Source of the DNA: Actinomycetota bacterium
Lineage (GTDB): Bacteria; Actinomycetota; Acidimicrobiia; Acidimicrobiales; Aldehydirespiratoraceae
DNA: 17,778 nucleotides
Assembly (NCBI GenBank): GCA_012271125.1
Contig: JAAXHB010000080.1
Location: 1-17,778 of the forward strand
Reading direction: 5' to 3'
Shown: in pieces, positions 7,234-13,152 of the stretch
Layout: each line of letters starts with the position of its first letter
How positions within the stretch are numbered: position 1 is the stretch's first letter
Position numbers and translations under genes: made by a program
Notes under the pieces: generated by a model
The model's database searches: none
The model's input: the letters and a program-made list of their open reading frames with translations, nothing else
Told to the model about the DNA's origin: nothing

Positions 7234-7389
7234 GCTACACGTTTGCACTAAAGTGCCGAGCGGTGGGGGAGTGGTGTACATGCTTAGGCTTTCATGTAAT
7301 TTGACCCACGAGGTTAAAGAGGCTTAGGCAGTCCCGAACAGGGCGCGATGTTCGCAAAATACGTTAACTTATGCCCTCAAAACATGACC
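7234..7389 (+). promoter_or_regulatory. upstream region of abiEi copy 2, duplicate of 3505-3658
   Basis: It carries the same ordered blocks as 3505-3658: GCTACACGT.TGCACTAAAGTGCCGA at 7234-7259, TTTCA.GTA.TTTGAC near 7290, and CCCTCAAAACATGACC ending at 7388. The spacing from palindrome to ATG is nearly the same (128 versus 126 bp). The ATG at 7384 opens only a short frame that ends at the TGA overlapping the ATG at 7473, so the copy-2 gene is read from a downstream start. Confidence 0.5.
7245..7256. promoter_or_regulatory. palindrome GCACTAAAGTGC, candidate AbiEi operator (copy 2)
   Basis: This is an exact copy of the inverted repeat at 3516-3527, kept while neighbouring bases have diverged. 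If AbiEi copy 1 or copy 2 binds it, the two loci would be co-regulated; that is inference. Confidence 0.45.
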
Positions 7390-7472
7390 CCCTCAATCCG
7401 GTGCACTAGAGACACAATTCAGACCGTCGGAAATGGCGTCGAGCCCCCATTCAAGGATGCAGTGAAGGTTGG

Positions 7473-8291
7473 ATGACGCACACACTAGAAGAAGCTAAGG
7501 ACACTGCCGGTTTGTTGTCGTGGGTGTTGCAACAAATCCCTGGCACTTTCATCTGGTCTGAAGACCTGAGTTGTCTACACTGCGCCCCTGAGCAAGTTTT
7601 GGATGAATTAAGTAGTTCAAACAGTCAACGCATTCAAAAGGTTGAAGAGGGCGTGTACTTCATACCGGAAGCAGATCATGTTGCTGAACTTGGATTTAAT
7701 CATTACCTGCTCCCCGATGCCGGCGTTCAACGAGCAGGTGCAGGCTCCGGATACGCGAACGCCACTGCCGTTCACGTAATGCGCTGGTCATGGCACCCAA
7801 CACCCAAAACCTATATCAGCACCCTCAATGACGTATCTAGCGCCTCAGCGTTAATCACCTTTGAGAGATCATCTAACCATCGGCGGCTCTTGCTTAACGC
7901 CGCCGAAGTGTCAGTCCTTGAAGCGTTGCTTGCTGTCAACGCCGGCTACCCGCATTTCGACTGGCAACATCGCCACCGGAAATTTGTCACCGGACACAGC
8001 GTAAGTTGTCTCAGTGATAACGCTGTAGTGAGCATGTCAAAGCTGCGTTGGGCAGCCGAAACCGAAGAGCCGTCCCAACCCGACGTGTTCTGGAGCGAAC
8101 TCAATCACCTAAGCCGTGATTGCCCCGACCGCCTGATCTCATTAAGTCATGATCAACTAGTCGACGCCCTTGAAATAACAAGTTCCTTAACTCACCACGC
8201 CACAAACCCTGAGCACACTAAGCAAACAAGAACGACTAGCTCGGCCAAAAGCCCCGGGTTCGCTAGGTCAGGTGGGAACGATTGGGGCTAG
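7473..8291 (+). CDS. AbiEi-like protein, copy 2 (orphan, altered ends)
   Basis: 272 residues, a clear paralogue of the protein at 3653-4450: WVLQQIPGTFIWSEDL, RIQKVEEGVYFI, HYLLPDAGVQRAGAGSGY and CPDRL are shared with few changes. The ATG at 7473 is preceded by GAAGG and overlaps the TGA of a short frame opened at 7384, the position matching the copy-1 start; the distance from that position to the conserved core is 140 bp here and 138 bp in copy 1, so the N-terminus has changed frame. The C-terminus passes the point where copy 1 stops and adds about 33 low-complexity residues, ending inside the right direct repeat. No AbiEii partner follows. It could be a decaying duplicate, a solo regulator or an antitoxin protecting against related toxins. 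Confidence 0.65.
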   Translation: MTHTLEEAKDTAGLLSWVLQQIPGTFIWSEDLSCLHCAPEQVLDELSSSNSQRIQKVEEGVYFIPEADHVAELGFNHYLLPDAGVQRAGAGSGYANATAVHVMRWSWHPTPKTYISTLNDVSSASALITFERSSNHRRLLLNAAEVSVLEALLAVNAGYPHFDWQHRHRKFVTGHSVSCLSDNAVVSMSKLRWAAETEEPSQPDVFWSELNHLSRDCPDRLISLSHDQLVDALEITSSLTHHATNPEHTKQTRTTSSAKSPGFARSGGNDWG

Positions 8292-8374
8292 AAACCTCCT
8301 AAGGCCAAGTTGGAACAATTGGTATTGCGCGGAGGGTGTTGAGTAGGGGGTTGGTGGTGGATTCGAGGTTGTTG
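8271..8374. repeat. right direct repeat overlapping the intact prpD 3' end
   Basis: It matches 3351-3440 with a 50-bp perfect block (8288-8337) and a 22-bp perfect block (8353-8374). It includes the prpD stop codon at 8299-8301 and the last codons of abiEi copy 2, so the two genes converge within the repeat. This is the ancestral copy, because here the repeat is continuous with the full prpD gene. Confidence 0.85.
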
Positions 8375-9666
8375 ACGGCGCTGATGATGTCGTCAACAAG
8401 AGATGGTTCTAAGCAGGTTTGTGTGAGATGGCGGAACTTAGACTCGACTTCGTTGGTGGTAAAAGGGTCATGCATTGAACCTCGTTGGCCTATGACTTCT
8501 TCTATATAAGTAGTGCCGTCGTCGAGGGTGATTTCAAGGTGGCCTGCCATTTTCCAGGCGTAGGTTTCGTCATAAGCGGGGTCAACTCGAAGAGGGGCGA
8601 CCTTGGCCTGGAGCTGGGTCAGGGGGGCTGCGCTGAGTTGTTGGTAGGTGTCGGGGTCGGCAGGGTCGGCGAGAAAGGCGGCGGCAATATTGAAGCTGGC
8701 GCTGTATTGAGCTGCCATGATCGTGGTTGTGTCGCGCAGGTCATTTTGTTCGGCGGCTTTAGTGGAGGCGTAAGCGGTGATGGTTTCTATGCGGTCAGGG
8801 TCGAACTGGTCTCGAAGCTGTTGTGCTGCCTGGATGAGGGGGTGGATATCACTGCAGGCTGCGTAGGGCTTGATGGTGATCTCATCGATCATCCAGCGTT
8901 CGCCGAGGCGGTCTGTGAGTAGCTCGGCTTGGGGGTTGGTGCCCATGACTTGGCAAAAGCCGTAGCGGCCATCGAGGCCGGCAGTTGGGCCGTTGAAGCC
9001 GTCGGCGGCGAGCAAGGCAGCGGTGAGTCCGCCTTCGGCGGCGCGGGCGGCGTGGAGACGCTTTGTGTCGCCGCCGCTGTTGACGAACTCCATTACCCCG
9101 CTTGCAAAAGTTGCGGCTATGCCAAAAGCTGCGGTGAGCTGTGTGGAGGTGAGTCCTAGGAGATGAGCGGCGGTGGCGGCTGCGCCGAATACGCCGGATT
9201 GGCTGGTGGGGTGAAAGCCACTGAGCATGTGGGAGGCTGGACCGACAGCGATACCGGCTCTGCCCATGGCTTCGTATCCGAGGGTGATGGCGTCGAGGAG
9301 GTCAGCGCCAGCGGCGTGGGGTTGGGTGAGGGCTAGGGCGACTGGGACACAAACAGCACCTGGGTGTGAGATGGCTTCCTCGTGGACGTCGTCAAGTTCA
9401 AAGGCATGAGCTGAAGCACCGTTGGCGAAGGCTGCCATCGCAGGCGTTGTCGCAAAGCCAAAACCGATGGCAGGAGATGTGCCGGTGCCGCCGGTGCTTT
9501 GGGCATGGCGGGCTGCTAATTGGCTCCAGGGTTGACGGGCACCGAAAATGATTGCGCCGAGGGTGTCGAGCAGGCATCGGCGTGCCTGCTGTCGTCGTTG
9601 CTCAAGTTCGCTTGGGTTGCTGGTTAGGAAGGTGGCGAGAGTTTGGGTCGCTGACGTTGTCGTCAA
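8299..9666 (-). CDS. MmgE/PrpD family protein (2-methylcitrate dehydratase-like)
   Basis: 455 residues, the usual length for the family, whose members include 2-methylcitrate dehydratase, cis-aconitate decarboxylase and other hydro-lyases or decarboxylases of small acids. Characteristic segments are RRCLLDTLGAIIFGARQPW, ANGASAHAFELDDVHEEAIS followed by HPG, a Gly/Ala-rich helical middle (SGFHPTSQSGVFGAAATAAHL), KPYAACSDIHP, and near the end GSMHDPFTTNEVESKFRHL. The start is a TTG whose bases overlap the Rieske stop (TTGA), so it is the last gene of the operon and translationally coupled. The substrate cannot be read from the sequence; the context suggests an acid formed after demethylation and deamination of a methylated amino acid. 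Its 3' end is the sequence duplicated beside pcnA. Confidence 0.88.
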   Translation of the reverse strand: MTTTSATQTLATFLTSNPSELEQRRQQARRCLLDTLGAIIFGARQPWSQLAARHAQSTGGTGTSPAIGFGFATTPAMAAFANGASAHAFELDDVHEEAISHPGAVCVPVALALTQPHAAGADLLDAITLGYEAMGRAGIAVGPASHMLSGFHPTSQSGVFGAAATAAHLLGLTSTQLTAAFGIAATFASGVMEFVNSGGDTKRLHAARAAEGGLTAALLAADGFNGPTAGLDGRYGFCQVMGTNPQAELLTDRLGERWMIDEITIKPYAACSDIHPLIQAAQQLRDQFDPDRIETITAYASTKAAEQNDLRDTTTIMAAQYSASFNIAAAFLADPADPDTYQQLSAAPLTQLQAKVAPLRVDPAYDETYAWKMAGHLEITLDDGTTYIEEVIGQRGSMHDPFTTNEVESKFRHLTQTCLEPSLVDDIISAVNNLESTTNPLLNTLRAIPIVPTWP

Positions 9667-10874
9667 GAGGAGAGGTCGCGGCGGAACAGCGATTGCAGGT
9701 GCGGGACGGTGTCTTCGGTGTGGACATTGCCCACGCCGTTTGGATCAGTGATCAGCGGACCTGGCACGTATCCACGGCTCGCAACGCCCTTGTGGACCGA
9801 TTCCATGATCGAAAAATCTTCGGCGACGGTCGTATCCCAGTCCAAGGTGATCTTGTCGCTTTGAACCGAGTTGGGGCTGGGCGTGTCAAGCCACCATTCA
9901 CGAATCAGCAGAGTCTGATGTGGGTTGAGGGGCACCCAGCGGAAGGTGTTCAGCTCGCCGCCGGGGTAGCACTGAATCGCCGAGGAGGGCCACACGTAAA
10001 ACGCCACATAGTTGGCGACGTCACCACCGTAGGGTCCGACGTAGTCACCGGCTTGAGCGGCGGCGGATTCAGATTGGTGACGGATCACGTCGTCGTCGCA
10101 GTGAATTCGATAGCTCGCAGCATCGACCACGGACTTTGTAAATGCCTTGTGGACATTGGGGCAGTGGTAGCACTCGTTGTAGTTCTCGACGGCGATCTTC
10201 CAGTTGGCGTCAATGCGATGGGTGCGTCGATGCGCAAGGAAGCGATTGTGTGAGTCGGGGGCGGCGGCAAGGATTTGAGCTTCGACACCGGTGGCGACGC
10301 TGGCGAGGGGGGCGGCGTTGAGGTCGAGGTTGACCCAGAGGAAACCTGCCATTTCTTCGCAGCGCACGGTTGGAATGGTCATTTCGCCGACGTCTTCGCC
10401 GCGGGCACGAATGAGCTTGCCGTCGAGTCCCCATACCCAAGCGTGATAAGGGCAAGTGAGGGCGTTGAGTTTGGATGGCTCTGCTGTGTCGTTGCAGGGG
10501 GCGGTGCCGTTGGAGGTAGGGGTTGCGGCGAGGTTCAGGCAGGTGTTGTGGGGACTGTCGTCAAACAGGAGTTGATGTCCGCGGTGTTGGCAGACGTTGT
10601 AGAAGGCGTGGCGTTGGGTGCCGTCGTGGGTGACGATGACCTGGTCGTTGCCAACGGTGGCCATGATGACTTGGCCTTTTTCGCTGACCTGGGAAACATG
10701 GCCGATGAAATGCCAGGAGTGGGCAAAGACAAGATCCATTTCGGCGGCGAAAATGTCGGGGTCGTTGTAGTAGTGCCCAGCGAGGCCGACAGTGTGGCCG
10801 CTTGGTGTGATGGTGGGCTCAGCCGGAGCGGTGATGGTCGACATGTCGGTGCCCGTTGTTTCGGTAACGGTCAT
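9663..10874 (-). CDS. Rieske non-heme iron oxygenase alpha subunit, GbcA/CntA-like, with insertion in the Rieske domain
   Basis: 403 residues. The [2Fe-2S] ligands are C95-Q-H97 and C141-P-Y-H144; the mononuclear iron site is H237 and H242 in ENYNECYHCPNVH, with D353 in EDFSIMESV. The ENYxECYHC signature and overall size fit the group of Rieske monooxygenases acting on quaternary amines (glycine betaine GbcA, carnitine CntA, stachydrine demethylases), and the flavin-folate demethylase in the divergent operon supports N-demethylation. The ligand pairs are 43 residues apart instead of the family's 15-17, owing to an insert (about 113-136) rich in Thr, Asn and Pro with two extra Cys. The start ATG 10874 overlaps the aminotransferase stop (ATGA) and has an AAAGGAG Shine-Dalgarno site. 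No reductase gene is in the window. Confidence 0.88.
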   Translation of the reverse strand: MTVTETTGTDMSTITAPAEPTITPSGHTVGLAGHYYNDPDIFAAEMDLVFAHSWHFIGHVSQVSEKGQVIMATVGNDQVIVTHDGTQRHAFYNVCQHRGHQLLFDDSPHNTCLNLAATPTSNGTAPCNDTAEPSKLNALTCPYHAWVWGLDGKLIRARGEDVGEMTIPTVRCEEMAGFLWVNLDLNAAPLASVATGVEAQILAAAPDSHNRFLAHRRTHRIDANWKIAVENYNECYHCPNVHKAFTKSVVDAASYRIHCDDDVIRHQSESAAAQAGDYVGPYGGDVANYVAFYVWPSSAIQCYPGGELNTFRWVPLNPHQTLLIREWWLDTPSPNSVQSDKITLDWDTTVAEDFSIMESVHKGVASRGYVPGPLITDPNGVGNVHTEDTVPHLQSLFRRDLSS

Positions 10875-12070
10875 GGCAACTCCTTTAGAGCATCGATTAG
10901 GTGATCCATATTCTGCCTGTGCGAGACGTCGCTTCGCAAGAACTTGTCGTCGAGGCCTCGGAAGCTGATGGCACCGTCTTTGACGATGACGCCTCGTTCG
11001 AGCAGTCCTTCGAAGGCTTTGGGTGAGCTGATGGAGTCGTCGATGATTTCGATGAGGAAGAAGTTGGAGCGGGTGTTGGGGACCATGCGGAAGCGGTCGA
11101 GTTCGGTGTCGAAGCGTTGTTGGATGTAGGCGCGGGAGTCGGTGATTAGGTCGACGGTGGCGCTGGTGTGGGCGGTGTCGTCGAGGGCGGCGATGCCGCC
11201 GGCGAGCTGGAGTTGGCCCATGTTCCAGGTGGGTTTGACTGCGAGCAGGGCGTCGATTATGGGTTGTGACGCCACGCCGAAGCCGACTCGCAGACCGGCT
11301 AGGCCGAAGGCTTTGGAGAAGGTGCGCAACACGATCAGGTTGTCGTACTCGGCAGCGAGGTGGATGTAACCGTTTTTGTGGTCGGTGTTGGAGGGGTCGT
11401 TGGGGCCGGCGTAGTGGACGTATGCCTCGTCAAGGACGACAAGGGCACCGGAGTTGTTGGCGTTATTAGTGACGTTGTTGACGCCGGTGTCAGTAGATGC
11501 TGCGGCTTCGATGATGCGACGGACGTCAGCTTCGGTGAGCCATGTGCCCGAAGGTGAGTGCGGGTTGGTGATGAAGATGACTTCGGTTTCGAGTGTGATG
11601 GCGGCGATGTAGGCATCGGGGTCGAGTGCCATGGTGGTGCGGTCGGTGGCTTCGTGGACGAGCACGGGTGTGCGGCCCTCGGCTTCGGCGAAGAGGTGGT
11701 AGATCGGAAAGCAGGGGCCGGGCATTTGGATTTTGCCGCCGGGGGAGCAGAAGGTGCGGATTATGAGCGAGATGAGTTCGGTTTCGCCGGCACCGCATAT
11801 GTAGCTGTTGGGGTTGTCGCTAGCGGCGGGGTAGGTCTCGGCGAGTTTTGCACGCAGCGGTTCGGCGGTCCAGGAGGCGTAGAGGTCCATGTTGGCGACG
11901 GCTTCGGTAACGGCGGCAACTGCAGCGGGGGAGGGACCGAGGGGGTTTTCGGCTGAGCCGAGTTTGGCAATTTCTTGCGGGTCGATTCCGTAGCGCGCTG
12001 CTACATAGTCACGTGGCAGGCCGGGTTGGTAGTACTCGGGGGCTTTGAGCCAGTCGTGTGCGAGTTTCAT
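10871..12070 (-). CDS. PLP-dependent aminotransferase, histidinol-phosphate aminotransferase-like
   Basis: 399 residues of the fold-type I class II aminotransferase family. Visible are SAENPLGPSP near 39-48, the cofactor-binding NPHSPSG at 169-175, DEAY at 214-217, the Schiff-base lysine K253 in RTFSKAFGLAGLRVG, and RSNFFLIEI in the C-terminal domain. HisC paralogues in catabolic clusters often act on other amino acids, and being second in an RpiR-controlled operon with a Rieske oxygenase argues against a histidine-biosynthesis role. Two low-complexity insertions are apparent: 193-208, Asn/Thr-rich (TGVNNVTNNANNSG), and 221-235 (AGPNDPSNTDHKNGY). ATG 12070 is preceded by AAAGGA. The gene starts 37 bp after rpiR. 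The substrate is unknown; an alpha-amino acid released by demethylation is plausible. Confidence 0.85.
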   Translation of the reverse strand: MKLAHDWLKAPEYYQPGLPRDYVAARYGIDPQEIAKLGSAENPLGPSPAAVAAVTEAVANMDLYASWTAEPLRAKLAETYPAASDNPNSYICGAGETELISLIIRTFCSPGGKIQMPGPCFPIYHLFAEAEGRTPVLVHEATDRTTMALDPDAYIAAITLETEVIFITNPHSPSGTWLTEADVRRIIEAAASTDTGVNNVTNNANNSGALVVLDEAYVHYAGPNDPSNTDHKNGYIHLAAEYDNLIVLRTFSKAFGLAGLRVGFGVASQPIIDALLAVKPTWNMGQLQLAGGIAALDDTAHTSATVDLITDSRAYIQQRFDTELDRFRMVPNTRSNFFLIEIIDDSISSPKAFEGLLERGVIVKDGAISFRGLDDKFLRSDVSHRQNMDHLIDALKELP

Positions 12071-12107
12071 GTGGGTGTCCTTTGGGTGAGGGTTGAGTCG
12101 GGTGGGG

Positions 12108-13049
12108 CTAGGGGGAGTCGGGCGTGTAGATGCCGGCGGAGCGTCGTCGTTGGTGGAAGGCGTCGATGGCTTGGGCCGCGTCGATGGTGGTGTCGGCAGC
12201 CATGAACGCCAGAAGAGTTTCTAAAAGCGCGGCGGCGGCGACGATGCTTGAGTAATACTGCGGCGTGCCGGTTGGCACTGCGAAGGCATGGTCGGCGGTG
12301 ATGCAAATTGGCGAGGTGCGACTGTCGCTGATGGCGATGACGGTGACGTCTTGTGCGATGGCGAGCTGTGTGGCTTCGACGATTTCGCTGCGGTAAGGGG
12401 AGAAGGTCATGGCAACGAGCACGTCGCCTTTGGTGAGGTTGGCGATGTCGTCGAGGGCGATCCGGCCTGGTGCGGGGATGGTCGTGGCTTGTGAGCCGAT
12501 CATCGCCGCCACATAGCAAAAGTTTTCGGCGAGTGACTTGGCGGTGCCGACGCCGAGAACGCTGATGTGTTTGGCGGCGAGGATTGCGTCGGCAGCGTTC
12601 TTGAGCTCGTCGGCGTCGAGGCTTTCATATAGCTCTTCGATGTTGCCAAGGGCGGCGGCGGCGAGCTGGGTGAGAAGTTCGCCGTGACGTCCGCGAGCGT
12701 TGATTGATTGCAGCCAACGGGCGCGGTCGGTGAAGGAGGGTGCGGCTTGGGCGGCGGCGGATCGGAACGGCTTGCGAAAGGCTTCGTAGTTGTCGAAGCC
12801 GATGGAGCGAGCCATGCGGACCATCGTGTTGGGTTGCACGTCGGCTGCATCGGCAAGTTGGCGCATAGAGAGCACGCCGATTTCGCCAGGGTTGTCAATG
12901 GTGTAGCGGGCTGCCTTGCGGACTTGGGGACTCAAGCTGTGAAGTGCGGTTTGGAGCTGGCGCAGCGTGTCCTGCCCGTTGTCGTTGCAGCCGGTGACGT
13001 GGGTGCGGTCGCAGTTGTCGTCATGGGTGTTAACAACAGCGAGGCTCAC
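12108..13049 (-). CDS. RpiR/MurR-family transcriptional regulator (HTH + SIS)
   Basis: 313 residues. The N-terminal helix-turn-helix (LSPQVRKAARYTIDNP, MRQLADAADVQPNTMVRMAR, LGFDNYEAF-like IGFDNYEAF) is followed by a SIS sugar-isomerase domain (ISVLGVGTAKSLAENF, GDVLVAMTFSPYRSEIV, TVIAISDSRTSPI) that in this family binds a small effector. GTG 13049 is the first usable in-frame start; no Shine-Dalgarno site is seen. It is the first gene of the minus-strand operon and faces the plus-strand operon across 103 bp, so it is the likely regulator of both, with a pathway intermediate as effector. Residues 1-24 before the HTH are poorly conserved and a later start is possible. Confidence 0.88.
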   Translation of the reverse strand: MSLAVVNTHDDNCDRTHVTGCNDNGQDTLRQLQTALHSLSPQVRKAARYTIDNPGEIGVLSMRQLADAADVQPNTMVRMARSIGFDNYEAFRKPFRSAAAQAAPSFTDRARWLQSINARGRHGELLTQLAAAALGNIEELYESLDADELKNAADAILAAKHISVLGVGTAKSLAENFCYVAAMIGSQATTIPAPGRIALDDIANLTKGDVLVAMTFSPYRSEIVEATQLAIAQDVTVIAISDSRTSPICITADHAFAVPTGTPQYYSSIVAAAALLETLLAFMAADTTIDAAQAIDAFHQRRRSAGIYTPDSP

Positions 13050-13152
13050 ACGATCATGCTACATGGTTGTGTTACAGATGTAATAGATAAAGTGTTACTT
13101 GGTATAAATGTACCAAGCAGGTGGTAGGGTTCCCTGAAGTGAATCGGAGCAG
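13050..13152. promoter_or_regulatory. divergent control region between the two catabolic operons
   Basis: This 103-bp AT-rich gap separates the rpiR and FAD-GcvT gene starts, so both promoters must lie here or just inside the genes. TATAAAT at 13103-13109 is a candidate -10 for the plus-strand operon and falls inside the inverted repeat at 13098-13117. A second small dyad, TTAC-AGAT-GTAA, is at 13072-13083. A clear -35 was not found for either direction. Confidence 0.5.
13098..13117. promoter_or_regulatory. 20-bp inverted repeat CTTGGTATAAATGTACCAAG, candidate RpiR operator
   Basis: Seven-base arms (CTTGGTA and TACCAAG) are perfectly complementary around a 6-bp centre. The site is 36 bp before the plus-strand GTG and overlaps its candidate -10, so a bound regulator would block transcription. 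RpiR proteins bind inverted repeats near their own gene; assignment to this regulator is inferred from position. Confidence 0.5.

Larger units (their letters stand above)
3351..8374. mobile_element. putative ~4.9 kb inserted island carrying an AbiE toxin-antitoxin system
   Basis: The segment is bounded by direct repeats at 3351-3440 and 8271-8374. The right copy is the 3' end of the intact prpD gene and the left copy is a broken duplicate of it, as expected when an element inserts at a gene's 3' end or when a flanking segment is duplicated. Without the insert, pcnA and prpD would be adjacent convergent genes. Content differs from the flanks: a two-gene AbiE-like module, a Thr-rich lipoprotein, a small unknown protein and an orphan AbiEi copy, in visibly more AT-rich DNA. 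No integrase, transposase or terminal inverted repeat was found, so the mechanism is open and the boundaries are inferred. Confidence 0.45.

Noticed and set aside
9552..10253. Plus-strand frame of 233 codons
   Set aside because: It is antisense to the Rieske oxygenase and prpD genes, both with intact family motifs; it arises from the codon bias of the real genes.
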